64,000 bases of DNA, taken from Trichoplax adhaerens (Eukaryota > Placozoa > Uniplacotomia > Trichoplacea > Trichoplacidae). The DNA lies in contig NW_002060969.1 in assembly GCF_000150275.1 (NCBI RefSeq), forward strand, positions 580,809-644,808. The letters are read 5' to 3'. Made by a program: the position numbers and the translations under genes. This document shows, in pieces, positions 1 to 12,676 of this stretch. Position 1 is the first letter of the stretch, and every line of letters starts with the position of its first letter. The notes under the pieces were generated by a model. That model was not told the origin of the DNA, did not search any database, and saw only the letters and a program-made list of their open reading frames with translations.

Positions 1-960
1 GCTGTACTGTTCAGTATACGATGCTGTAACTTATTACTGCATTGTACAGTATACTGTATTATTCTTGCATGCTATAGCATCATTAATCAAACGGCTTGAA
101 GACAGCAACTGAACTGAATGTCAGTACACCTCATGCACGTATGCTACCGTTTAGTCTCATAATGACAAGGTAATGACAATTATAGCGTAGAGAAAATTAA
201 TTGAGCGTAAGAAGTTACGACTGCTGCAAGTTTTGTAGACTATTGCACAGTATACTGTACATAGTGGTAATCATTTTGTACTGTACATTTGTCCAAATGT
301 CAGAGTGCAGTGGTAACAGACTGTACTGCACTGTTTGTACGTACTTTGCATGATTGCAATTTGAATCGTTGAGTACTGTATCAGGCAACACGCAACATTA
401 ATTCAATCAATAAGTTGTTAAGGTAATCAAGCCGTCGCCTTTAACAATCTACGGGATCAATACAATATGACGACAAGAATATAGAAAACTTACGATCAGC
501 ACACAGCGCAATTTTCCGATGCTGTTGTTCGGGTCTTAATCTTACGTATGCGTTGTAGTAGAGAAGATATTTAGCTCTAGAATTTTCGAATCTTCTCATA
601 GCTGTTAAAGCCATTGTCATCACATTTAATCGACGGACGATATCGAAAAACAGATGTAGGTAACTGCTAGTGAGAAAGTGAGATGTGACAGCTATAAAGT
701 AAAAAGTACAGTACTTACTTTACAGTACTGTACAGTACAGTACAGTGCTGTACAGTAGAGGTCATCAAGGTTTACAGTACTGTACTGTATTGTACTGTAT
801 AATACAGTACTGTACGGTGGCACAGAAGGCTCAGATGGTGACGGTAAAAATAGCACGTAGTGTACAGTACTGTATACTCACTGTACAGTACTGTACAGTG
901 CGAAGGCAATGACACTGACAACATTGACATAAAAACTGCGTACGAAAACATTAATAATAA
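1..960. repeat. GTACTGTAC/GTACAGTAC palindromic repeat clusters at left edge
   Basis: Short self-complementary words (GTACAGTAC, GTACTGTAC, TACAGTACTGTA) occur in clusters near 1-60, 240-345 and 700-900. The same words are packed beside the 5' ends of the housekeeping genes further right. No coding exon is recognised here. By analogy this may be the 5' flank of a gene lying left of the window. Confidence 0.85.
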
Positions 961-1040
961 CTAATTATATATATATATATAAATAATATAATATATACAT
1001 ACGTTATATATATGACAATATATATACAGTATATATGATG
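961..1040. repeat. (TA)n-rich microsatellite tract
   Basis: Almost pure alternating TA, interrupted by a few other bases, spans about 965-1035. It looks like simple-sequence DNA with no coding content. Confidence 0.8.
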
Positions 1041-1233
1041 CCGCCAATTTGACATTATTGACGGTGTACGCAATGATAATTATAATGACGGCAATGACAT
1101 TATCAACGGTGCACGCGCAAATGCGCGTTGATAGTTGTTACCAAATAATTTTACCAGAAAAGTTCATAAAACATGTAAGAAATTACGCAACTGGAACGAG
1201 AAATCATAAAATATTACTTTCACTTAGGATATG

Positions 1234-1573
1234 AGAATGAAGTAATCGTCCAGTTCTTGAATAATGCATGGTATAACAATTAGTTTTAAGTACCCTCAAA
1301 CGACGAATACGAGAATTTGGATTAAGAAGGCACACTTACGTTAATGAAACTTATTTAAGGGATGCCATTAGAAATGAAATGCAGGGTTCCGGTAGGTCGA
1401 TAGGGTATAGAACTGTATGGCATTCCCTAAGATTACGACAACATTTACATTTACCGAGAAGTACGGTAGCCAAAATCATTCGCGAAATTGATCCTGAAGG
1501 AGTTGCAACTAGACTTTCCAGCCGTACCGTAAACGTGAAGTCATGGACTACTACTATTGCGATAAATCACTGA
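1234..1573 (+). pseudogene. Decayed integrase-like (transposon-derived) fragment
   Basis: Conceptual translation gives pieces of the N-terminal helix-turn-helix region seen in animal proteins that precede an rve-type integrase core. In order these are HGITIS (about 1267-1285), then after a frame change STLKRRIREFGLRR, then GYRTVWHSL, then a block ending REIDPEGVATR, and a stop at 1571-1573. At least one frameshift separates HGITIS from STLKRR. The catalytic core that should follow, with the WHxDGYDKL-type region, is absent. The fragment is therefore truncated and frameshifted, most likely a dead mobile-element relic. Family assignment is from motif memory only. An intron instead of a frameshift is possible but no good splice sites are evident. 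Confidence 0.5.
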
Positions 1574-2510
1574 TTTAATAAGGGGTTAGGATGGAAAGCG
1601 TGCAGAGTTCTACAAGTTTCGGCTGCAAGCCGTTGACCCATAGAATGACTTATATGTGTACTTCACACTTCACAGAATCGTTAGTAACATCACAGAAATT
1701 ATTATTCGTCCGAGGAATAATTTCATCTTATAATATCACTAAAATTGCAAACTGCTGGGCTCGATAGAATTGGAAGAGCCATAGGAGTTACTATTATACT
1801 CTTAATACAGCTTACGGCGCGATAAAATATTTCGTGTACGTTCAGTTCTTTAATTCTTAACGTTTATGATGGGTGTGACATGATAAAGTAGTAATAGGCA
1901 GTACAAATAAACGCCATGATCAGAATGTACAGTAGAACATCAATCAATATATCAAAGCTCTTAATCGTATGGCATAGTGTGGGGTTCGGCTAGTCATAAA
2001 TGTGAATAAATTCACACGAAGCAAAGGTATACTGTACAGTTTGCACCCTATAGTAGTTATTACTGAATTAACAGCTCGTCCGAACCAATACAAAGCGAAT
2101 TAGTATGTCATCATTATTAATAATTAATTTAAGTAATAACGGTAATATATTACTTAATTTCACATGTGCAATAAGTGTAAATCACTTACTAATTATTGCT
2201 TTGGAAATCATGGTACTGTGAAGTTTAAACTAGGACTAATTCAAATACCTGAATTACGATAGAATTGATAAAGGGAAAAATAAAATGAAAAATAAAAAGA
2301 TCGTCAAATCAAAACTTTTCTAGCTGTCTATGATCAAAATCAAGACCTTGTAAGTGATATGATAATTGTGCAGTTATTAAAATTAAAACTCTGGCTACCG
2401 TACCTTTCCATAATACTAACAAATCGATTTAAGAATGAACGAGTATTCGAAAATTTAACATTGAGACAGAGTTAGATGATCAAATTCAAACGTAACAGTC
2501 TAATACACAA
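1574..2510. other. Intergenic, no feature seen
   Basis: AT-rich DNA between the integrase-like relic and the 3' end of the protease gene. One short ATACTGTACAGT-like word lies near 2030. No coding exon or structured repeat was recognised. Confidence 0.6.
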
Positions 2511-3763
2511 TTATTCAATATTTGCATTTTCTTTCAGCCAGGCCACAAATTTACTGATATCAGTGAAAACAGTAAAATCTTTTACCGGGCCACATCCTAA
2601 AAGACGTAAGAATGAATCAAATTTAAATCTATTGCAATTATAGTTATGATTTTACTCTCTGAATGTGATGTACCGTTAAAACCCTATCTCCTGCAAGCAG
2701 GTATTATACTTTCTGCTTAAATTAAAACTGTTGACACTGAAGATTTTGTTGCTCTGACCTTGTCCCCAAAATACGATACCACTTAACACTGCATAGTCAC
2801 TTCCAGGCTGACGACAAATTAATGGGCTACCACTATCACCGTGACATACATCAGTCATAGTATCTAACATTCTAGCACAAGCCATCGTTGAAGAAATAGC
2901 TCCGTTATAAAAATTACTTCCGTTACATATATGAGAATCTATCGTTCTGATTTGTAAAGATCTCAGTCTTGAATTACTACGCTCATAGAAACTCCATCCT
3001 GATATTAAACATGGGTATCCATTGAAGAAATGAATACTGTCTTCTGCGATGCAAATAGGACTTACATATTCATTAATTTTTGCATCATTTTCCAATTCTA
3101 TAAGAGCCATATCATATGAGAAAGTTCGAAAGTCGAATTCAGGATGAACTGTTCTTTAAAGATATCGAAATTGGTAAATAAAAATCGTAAATACTTATAT
3201 GAATGTAGTAACAAATGATATTTACACTTATATCACTTACATCTCTATTATTAATCGTGAGAACTTGTATTGTACTGTATTCATAATTGGAATTATTTAC
3301 TTACATCTTTGAAATTTTAAGCGACTGCTGATTTTCAGTAGATCGAAACAAATCAGTTATTCCTAATTTTATTTTAATACTATTAGATGGCATCCATGTA
3401 GGTAGACAATGCGCAGCAGTAACGATCCATTTAGGAGCAATCAAGGCACCGCTACAAAAAGGAGACTCTTTAAAGAAAAAAACTGCTTGCCATGGTAGGA
3501 AATACGGATCAACGACATCAGTTCCAATTTGATCATTAGATATTGATCTCAAAACCTTCATGGGCAGCTTATTGCATCTGGTTTTGCTTTCTTAACTCGA
3601 CAGCAAAAAATAAAGTAAGGTAAATTGTTCAGAAAGGAAAATTATGATTTTCATATAGACCAAGATATCGTGCATGATTAGTACTGATGGTCTCACCTGT
3701 AATTGTAGCCATAAAACTAATTAAATAAAAAGTTATACATGCTTTGGAAAGTTTGGAGACCAT
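2511..3763 (-). CDS. Secreted trypsin-like serine protease (S1 family) with atypical activation site
   Basis: Reassembled as complement(join(2511..2596, 2759..3153, 3305..3590, 3697..3763)), 277 codons plus stop, in frame across all GT-AG junctions. Exon 1 encodes a 22-residue signal peptide. The catalytic triad is complete: His83 in TAAHC, Asp132 in SYDMALIEL, Ser225 in CHGDSGSPL. Asp219 sits six residues before the serine, the trypsin-type specificity position, so cleavage after Lys/Arg is expected. The C-terminal exon supplies CGPVKDFTVFTDIS and FVAWL, the usual end of the fold. What is odd is the zymogen start. Where family members have an Arg followed by IVGG, this protein reads LRSISNDQIGTDVV, so the conventional Ile16 neo-N-terminus is missing. 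It may be activated differently or be weakly active. A TATA-like stretch lies about 70 bp upstream of the start codon. Confidence 0.93.
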
Positions 3764-3829
3764 CTCTGATTCAGAGCAATCTGTCAGTAGTTTAAAACGA
3801 GAGAAGCAGTTGTTACAATGTGCATAACT

Positions 3830-3841
3830 AATAAATATAAG
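3830..3841 (-). promoter_or_regulatory. Possible TATA box of the protease gene
   Basis: The minus strand reads TTATATTTAT about 70 bp upstream of the ATG at 3763. This spacing allows a short 5' leader. AT-rich background makes chance occurrence quite likely. Confidence 0.35.
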
Positions 3842-6084
3842 ATGCCGCTGTCCATAAAATTAATCTACTTTGTGAGAGCTAAGGTATCTAATGTCATACG
3901 TATTATATGCTAATTGCGTTAAGGACGCCTAAAAAGAAGGCTAATTTTAAATCATGAAATAGATACACGAGCAACCTATTGACTAAATAAAAAATTATTT
4001 GAACCACTTTTGGGTTGATCATCAAAAACATCGATGTTTTAAGGTATAGCTTATTGAAGCAATGAGAAATAGCAGACTGTACGATACACTTAACATATAT
4101 TTATTCATATGATAAAAAAAAAATTTAATTTTTAGCTTCATCATTTAATTCCAAAAAACTGAAGATCATATTTATATCAGTTGAGGGTACTTTATGGTCT
4201 CATGAATCTTGATGCAAGTGCGATATGACCCTTAAAAATTTTCTACATCTACGTCTGTGTGAGAAAAAATCGGTGGTAAATTTTACTAGTATATTAATCT
4301 AAATTATATAATCTTACCGACAAATAGCGGGTATGAGTGTAGTAAAATATTTTAAAATATATATTCTAGTAACAAGAAGTTAATAGCTTTCCCTTAGAAC
4401 CCTTCAGCCGCTATATTATAATCATTGATCGCCTACAACTTCATGTAAAACTCCTCGACACTATATTTATCGTGACTACAATAGGAAAAGCATGTTTTAA
4501 ATATTTATTTGCGTATCAATTTGTAATGTGTTTCATATTAAAACAGTAAAAATTCCATTTTCACTAAGCTACTTTGTTGCCCCCATGCATGTGTATATAA
4601 TAGTTTTTTTGAATCATAGATAGCTACTATAAATATTTGTTTGTAAGTAATTATAAGATTAAATTCATAGAATAAAGGGCTCTGCCTGATGGTCTTAAGT
4701 AAACATCATCTAGATTGTATTATTCTATTATATGCGTATGCCGTACAGTACCATAATTTTGGCGAACTTCAATATCCTCAGGTGGTATCGAGGAACATAA
4801 CTTAAATGGCAATAATTCCTTTAAAATGGTATTTCAATCCGAGTTATCAATAGGAATATCATTTTTATAGGAATGAGTGCCGTTTATTAAAGTTACCTTC
4901 CACAATGGCGATTCAGATATCTTCAAAGCACCCAAACTGCAATAATTACAGGGGAATTGATCCTGTCGCTAATATAAATTCGCATGCACAGATACCTGTG
5001 TTAATGTAAAAATTAGCAAATCATCTAGCGCTGTATAACCAACTGACTTATTTTTTTCTTCGCCAATTTGTTATGTTGCCGCTAAATATCAGTTATTAAC
5101 TTCAGAATTTACACTACATATTAGCAGCGACTATCTTATTATAATCAGTCATTGAAATCAGCCGAAAACCATTACTTTCATCACACTTGTAGAATATATG
5201 GGGCTCCTCAAATTTGAAGTAATCACTAAAGTTTGATATTTGATTTTAAAGTTAATACGTGATTAAAATTTGCATCTTACAAATCAATTAGAGAAAGACA
5301 GATTAATTACATGAGGATTTAGTTAAGTTGTAATTAAGTTATATCGCTGAAGTTTGCTGAAGTTACGGTATTCTCACATCTGCATGCGTTTATAGCGAAA
5401 TTGTATCATCGCTACGGTGTGATTAGCACTCAAGTGTTAAAGTATGGAGTATCTAGCCTTTACGGTGTAATTCTTGTCAGCTTAGCGCCGCATATTCCGT
5501 AGATATGCAAACGCTACACCCCGTTATATTACTTTTTTCTAGAGTAAAATGAATTACAGTAAACGAACGCCATAAGTTTTGCGCAAACCTCAACTGATTA
5601 AATACTAAATGAAATGATCACGATTTAATATTGCTATGAACTAAGGTTAATATACTGTAAACAAATTAACAAAGTAATTTCAGGCGGTTTAAATCCTTCC
5701 CAAATTAGATAGCAGTATTTAGTCGCTGCTTAGATATTATGTAGACACCACTTGTATTTAATCCTATTCGATATCAAGTATAAGTTAACATACGTACGCA
5801 TAATATATCACTAAGTAACAAATAGCTACGATATGAAATGCTGAAAATGTCAACTTTTATTAACTACGCGTATATGTTTTCTAATTTAATTTCTGTACAA
5901 TGTTTATTATGATTATTCCTGACGATAGACACGTATATTACGGTATCTAAATCTAAATTGTAAGGCTATTTGTTATCTCAAGGGATGTCTTAAAAGCAAA
6001 CAATCAATAAATTTACGGAACTGCAGCATGTGCATTATTATGATATCATAAAACCATAACGTCTTGCAATATTTAATTATACAC

Positions 6085-6115
6085 TGCTATTCAAAATTGA
6101 CAATTTTGAATAGCA
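6085..6115. repeat. Perfect 15-bp inverted repeat with 1-nt spacer
   Basis: TGCTATTCAAAATTG, one A, then CAATTTTGAATAGCA. This is an almost uninterrupted palindrome able to form a 15-bp stem. No gene is adjacent. It could be a small foldback element or a chance AT-rich palindrome, although the length makes chance less likely. Confidence 0.85.
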
Positions 6116-7707
6116 ATGAATTATCTATCACATCCCATATTTGAGATACATACCGTATGGTACGGTACTACATTCGAAGCACCATTTGAATAGATTAATG
6201 AAAATGACATAGATTTATGAAGTATTTGATATTGTTGCCATGATAATGACACAGTATCGGTTGCTATTCCATTTGCTCACAAATATTTAATAATCATCGT
6301 AAGATTAAATCACAAGGACTTACACGCTCCCTCTGTACTATATATGCTTAAATTTCGATAAATGGAGAAAACATACTTGATTCTTATCTAAATTATACTT
6401 CTTTGGAATTGATATACTATAGCTACTTTGTATCGACGAGCAGATGACATCAAATTGTCCATTATTTGTGCATAGTAAAAATTTGAACAGGACGTCACCG
6501 ATTATATTATATTAATTGCTTAGTTTATCTGCATTTTCTTATTTTTGAATTGATGATTGTGTTAATTAGTAAGCTGGTAACGCTGCATGTACGTGCCTAT
6601 TTTTCGCTCATTCCTAACTAGGGTTGATTCTATTCTTAGGAATAGCCGTAACATATATAGATAATATAATACGAGTTCATAACTCGCTGCTGATGCGAAA
6701 GACTTCTCAATATCAGGAGGGTAAGATTTACAAAGGAGTAATTGTCGCCTTGAATTAAATCATGAAATAGTCTTCATATAAAATACACTAAACTAGTAGG
6801 TAATTTACAATTGATGTGTGTAATTCATTTATTATATCAGCTTACGAATATTTAAGTATTTAGTTGAATATAAAGATGCAGCTATGCATGAGTAATTGCG
6901 TATACGCGAATATTGCGGTCAGTATATATCAACGTACAGTACTATACATATAGTAAAATATAAATTAAACAAATACTATCAATGCCTATTATTTTATCCA
7001 GATTAGAACTTAAAAGATATTTCGTATTGGCTCACATATAAGTCTCGATAATTTAACTCACGAAAGAAACAATAATACGATTACTTAAGACAGCTTAGAA
7101 TAATTAATTAATTTATTTCATCTTGCGATAATAAAATGAATGAATGCCAAGTAATGGATGTATGAAGGTGTCAAAGAACGTTACATACGTATATATACAA
7201 ATACTATATAAAATATAATATTAATGAATGAATTACAGCTTAACTTTTGATTAGAATCTTAAGAATAAATGATATTAAATGAGCTGAAGTAGTCAGTTCC
7301 TGAAATAAACTACAGTACATTAGATGCGCATATAACTTTATGATCAAACGCTTTTCATCATTGTACGATACGGTAGCTTATACATACGTATATGTTTATA
7401 ATTAAAGGATTGAAATTATGCAATGGCGTATAGGTATACACTGCGCATGTTTCAGTATAATTTTCTAAGAGTATCGCAATTCGCAAGCATACAACTCAAA
7501 ATGTACAGAACAACTTTTATTTTAAATTACAAAATTGCCACTAAATCTACGAGAAATGGACTTCTTAAATACAGATATGCAACATCCAATTTAAAAATAT
7601 ATCAGTTCTACGACTGCTGAGTTATTACTACGTTATATGAGCAGACATTTTAAGAAGTGTATAGGGAGTGAGTAGGATTTCATAGTAACATTGTCTCATA
7701 ACTATGA

Positions 7708-10700
7708 TTACGTTTTACTAATAATGGGGGAATCCCAGTACGCTGAACTTGTTCTCTTATTATACCGTGACCGCTTACGATTAAAAATCTTACCAAGATC
7801 CGGTGGGGAGACGACATTCGGGAAAATCTCATCCGGATTAGATACATTTGATAAGCATTGTTTCTTCAGAGCTATCTTTAAATTTGGGGTTTTAGCCCAG
7901 AGCGGTATAGGTTTGCGAGGCGAATCTTCGTCGTCTGTTGAATCATCACTGTTCAAGTTGCTAATGTCATATGTTGATAAAACTTTCTTTTTTAAAATAT
8001 TCTTAAATTCTTTGTTGTCATAAATAGAATTTCCAACACTATCTTGGGTTCTATTACTTTCTTTCAAAACTCCCATAATAGCAGGTGAAATTACAGTTTT
8101 AACTTTTTCAGTTTCAGTGTTATTTAACTTTGTCTTAGACGGAGGTGTTTTAAAGGTGGATACGTTTTCATCATTGAAGAATGCATTAAGAATTTCCTTC
8201 TTTTCACTTAAAGTGCCTTTAATAGAATTATTCTTATCTGATGAACTTTCACTGTAAATAACTGGTTCAGTATTGCCTCTATGGCAAGCATTACCGCTAT
8301 CCTTAGCTTTTAGAATTTTTTCTCTATAAGTCAATGTAAGATCAACAATATTCATACTATTAATTTAATCTAAAAATTATCACTAAAATGCAAATGTCAA
8401 GGACATTGTTTAATACTAGCTAGAATTGCTTACAATTCGGCTTTTTCTTGCTTGAGTTTCATGATCATTTTTTGCTGTTGCTGTTGCATATGTCTTTGCT
8501 TTTCTTGAAATAAAGACCGCTGAAGACTGGTAGTCTCTCTCAGCTGCTGATAATTGTCTGTAATTTCGCTCATAGGTTGAGCAGGAGCAGCTTTAAAGTG
8601 ATTTACATTAATCTCCTTTGCTGCACTTAGAGCTTCTATTCCATGAGCAAGGTCACTTTCCTTATCCTCAGTACGAACGCTTGTAGCGTCAACTTTCACT
8701 TGTTCCATGGGTGTTAAACAGCCAGCGTTCTTATTCTTGTCTAGTTGATTCGACTTTTTTAAAGTAGTTTTCACAGCTCCTCGAGTAGATTGTTTCATCG
8801 GAACTTCTGTGGGCTTCTTCGGTAAATCCTTGCTAGTTTGCTTGGTTTTAATCTCATTTACACCTTTAGTCTTTGCTACTTTGCTAGTCTTTCGTTCGAT
8901 TTTTTTATCATTCTGCGTTTTTTGCGTCAGTTTCTGCATTAATTGACGATTTCTTTCTTTCTCAGCTTTTGCTTTCGCAGCACGATGTTCAGCAACACGT
9001 CGCTCCTTTTCTTCCCGTTTACTACAACGGATACAGGTTGGTTGATAATTAATAAGCTGATGTATTACATTAAAATAAGATTTTTACATCTCAAACCGTT
9101 TCATATCTTCCATCTTAATTCTTCTTTGTTCCTCAATTCTCTGCTTTCTCTCTTGAGATAAGGCAGCCTTAGCTTTAATAGCAGTCTCGAGTTCTTTCTT
9201 TTTTTCCTTGGTATAATTACAATTTAAAGTATTATGTTTGGAAATTTGACGGACATCCAGAACAAAATGTTACAAAATCAATCACAAATGCCAGTAAATA
9301 CCTCTCTTTGATGCATGACAACAGTTTTCTTTTTCAGAAAAGATGTAACTCCGGAAGCAATATTATTTGGAGTTTTGCATAAAGATGCTAGCTGCTAGAA
9401 GACAGAAGTATATACACATAGGTATATTTCTTTGTAAATTTCTTCAACACCCTAACATGGTATCACAACTTAACGCCACTTACTGAGATAGGAGATGCGA
9501 TGGAACTGGTGTTAACGACGGCTGATACCGTTCCCTTTTGAACTTTAAATGTAGTTGGAGTAATATTTTTCGTTTTAACAAATTTCGGTGTACTTAATTC
9601 AATCTCATTGTCTATAGCATCTTCAAAAGCTACAGAAAACCTATTTGGCGGTGTAACATAGCAGTCTTTAGTTTCCTTTACATCTTCTAAATCTGAGTCC
9701 TTCTCCGCTTTGGGTCTGCAAGGGTAATGTGGATATGTAAGGAAGAATGAATATCACGATACTATAGATAACAAGTACATGAATGACAGACTGCTCATTG
9801 TTACGCACCTTTTCGCCTTTACAACATCATCTTCATCTTTCCAAATTTTACCATCTATTAATAGTTTAAAGTTGAAGAAAACATGTTAAGATGACCGATT
9901 TTTTTTTTAAAATGTCAAGATTTACATACTATGTTTCCTTTTCTTGTCCTCCGAATTAAGTTCGTTCATATCTATGGGAGCAATATCACAGGGATCAGAA
10001 GCGTTGCCTTTTCGACCTGTTTTGGTGCCTAGTAAAGCTCTTGTTCCAGAAATATTTGAACATATATTATCACATTCAGGATCTTTGTTTATGTCAGCGT
10101 TTATAGGGCTACCATAGATAACATACAAAAATGATTTAAGAATAAGTTCTTATTTATGTGACTTATTTGCTTAGTCGATAAATAAAAAGTAGAATCACTC
10201 ATCTAAGATCTCTTATAACCGCAATACGCATGTAAGATTTCGAAGATTCGAAATAGATATGACTACACGTAATGTTAGCATGTTCACTCTTCAAATCAAG
10301 GCCTACCTTTCTATTTGCTCCGTTTGAGTGATATTAACTGGTGTGTTTACAAATTCCACTGATGTTTCTTCTATGAAATGTAGCCGCTCGTGAAAGTAAG
10401 TATTACTATTCATCTAGTTTACTAGTATAATAGAGGTAGAAATATAAATTCCCACGTACCGGAAATTTTTCTCCTAACATTGGATGATGTTAACCTTCCC
10501 TTAGGTGTGTCATATAAATCACCATCATCTATACCACTTCTGTAGTAGAGAAGTTATCGTCAAACTTCATACACATAAATTAAACAGAAAGAAAAAAATC
10601 ATTCATCGATTACCTTTCGTTTGTTAACGAAATGACGACATCATTATTTGAGGAGCTTTTTGATAAATTTGCTATAAATTAAGGAAGATCAAAAAGAAAG

Positions 10701-12676
10701 AATTTAATACATGAAATGGTATGATACGACCCGTTATCATTAGTAAATAAGGATAACGAATCTGTCAATTTTCATCAATGACTTGATGAAAAGTATAACC
10801 ATTACCTGATTGTTCACCAGCTATGCTCATGGGAGTGCGCGTTTCAGTAATACAGTCTTGAGTATCACCGTTATACGAAATATTACGGTCTTTTACAACA
10901 TCCGTAGAAATTCTTAAGTCGCCGGAAGTGCCATTTATATTACAATTATTTCTGCTATTACAAGGGTCTTGATCCTTCATTACCGAAGGTGTTTCATTTA
11001 TTTTTAAAGATGAAGCAGAACTAAAGCTGGCATTTGTATCTTTGGGACTTTCTTCGAGAATATTCGTGTCCGTTTCTAAAATCGATGAGTGTTCATTTTC
11101 TACGATGATTTCATTACCTTCTTCCTGTGATTCTTCATCGTTTATCGATTCAGATCCGCAATTGGAAACCTTTTCGTTTTTTGATAGCGGCTCAGTATTT
11201 ACCATTGGTTCATACGTATTGAAAGTGACCGTATCTGTGGTTAGATTTACATCCCTTTCATTTGCTTCTGCTGTAATGCCCTCTATAACGGTTAGCGTTT
11301 CTTGCAAAGAAACGTGAACATCTTCGTTCATCCCTAAAATTAAATCATTATCATTATTGATATTAGTATCTCGAGAGGCTGCATCTAAGAAACGGTTCAA
11401 CGAAGAATCTACAATCGTAGTCCTGCTTGGAGTTGAGATAGTACGAGACGATAATAAATTCATCGTATTTTTTTCCCCTGAGACTGATTCGGCGCTAACT
11501 GGTAACTTAATGAAACTATTCATGATTTCATTAGCGATAGGATGCGGTGAAACAGCACTCATGGTAGATAAATTTTCCGCGCAATTGCTATTCTGCTTCC
11601 CTGTCGTTGTTATAAGCCCTGCTTTCCCAAAGTCAAATGCAGTTATATCCTCTGATACACTGGTTTCGGTATTCAGATTCATATTGTTCATTGTAGGGGT
11701 CAAGGGTATCACAATTTCTTTGCAATCACTTCCTATACTAGTATTTTTCAATTTATTTGCGGATTGTGGTGTGCTGGATGATATACTACAAATATTCTCT
11801 GTGCAGGAGCTATCATCGTATTTCATTTTAGCCGCCATCCTTCTGGTTATTCTAACATTCTGCGTAACTTTTGCCTCAGGGCATTGTTTCTGATTGTTCT
11901 TTCTCTTGTTTTTTTTCCTCTCATCTTGGTGAGGGATATTATTCGTATTCATATTTTGGGTAACTTTATGCCGCCCTCTCTTAACGGGGGATTCTTGTAA
12001 AGTTTCATTCTCTTCCTTATCTTCGCTGATCGTATACTCGGAAACATCTAGCTGAAAATACGTTTTCTTGCTGATTTCCTGGCGCTTCCTCTTCATTGAA
12101 GGTGTTTTTGGAAGCAATGCTGCTCCGGAGACACTATAATGATAGAAATTATTATGTAATTCTTACAGGCTTTCAAATATAAGTAATGATGCTGCATACA
12201 CTACGTAGATTGCGTTGATTCCCGTTCGAAAGAACAGTTGCTCTCTTAGCTGAGTGAGGCTGCATCGTATGTCGGATAAAATTTATTAATGTCATTTAAG
12301 TTAAGCAAAATATACTCGTATATTAACTTAAAGTGCGTGCTTCAAAATACTGTAAAGTAAATGCAACTGCGTACGGGACACGGAACACTACACGGTACTG
12401 TACTGTATACAGTACCTTGATTGTATCCAGTATAAAGCTAATGATTACTATAAGTAAGACACGATCACAAACTGTAGCGGCACCGTATATAGTAAAATTA
12501 TCTTATGGAAGTACTTACTTCTGCTTTTTGTCTTGAGCTACTTCCAACAGCGTCTCTTCTAGCCAGGTAAGATTTTCTTGATATACTTCTTTATAGAATT
12601 TATCTATGGAATCGGTTGTTTGGCTATAATACCTTTGGGCCAAATTTATTAATTGACGAGGGAAATAATCGTTCAT
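7708..12676 (-). CDS. INCENP: Inner centromere protein (chromosomal passenger complex scaffold)
   Basis: Twelve exons join in frame: complement(join(7708..8356, 8434..9021, 9088..9206, 9302..9394, 9484..9715, 9809..9854, 9930..10108, 10307..10370, 10460..10539, 10614..10671, 10806..12133, 12519..12676)), 1197 codons. INCENP holds Aurora B to Survivin/Borealin at centromeres and the midzone. Residues 1-52 carry the N-terminal CEN box (LTWLEETLLEVA), followed by LLPKTPSMKRKR, a conserved basic motif. A long disordered Ser/Thr-rich region comes from the large exon. Exons 9-11 encode a Lys/Glu-rich helical segment. The C-terminal IN-box starts near residue 1116 (SDDSTDDE..PRKPIPLWAK) and ends with the Aurora B target RTSSAYW near 1184-1189. 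The start at 12676 was chosen because it gives the usual distance to the CEN box; an upstream in-frame ATG at 12739 exists. The gene is divergent from TMEM138, with GTAC repeats between them and one cluster in intron 1. Confidence 0.97.
12390..12420. repeat. GTACTGTAC repeat cluster in INCENP intron 1
   Basis: GGTACTGTACTGTATACAG and neighbouring bases lie inside the first intron of INCENP, about 100 bp past exon 1. This matches the placement of similar clusters in the first introns of TMEM138 and HSPA14. Confidence 0.85.

Larger units (their letters stand above)
3764..7707. other. Long AT-rich intergenic stretch
   Basis: No exon with convincing splice sites and conserved protein was recognised. 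It holds a perfect 15-bp inverted repeat at 6085-6115, listed separately, and isolated TA-rich runs. The open frames present are short and lack codon or domain signals. Confidence 0.5.

Noticed and set aside
11042..11893. Long plus-strand open frames opposite INCENP
   Set aside because: They are antisense to the large INCENP exon, show no domain and exist only because of its codon composition.
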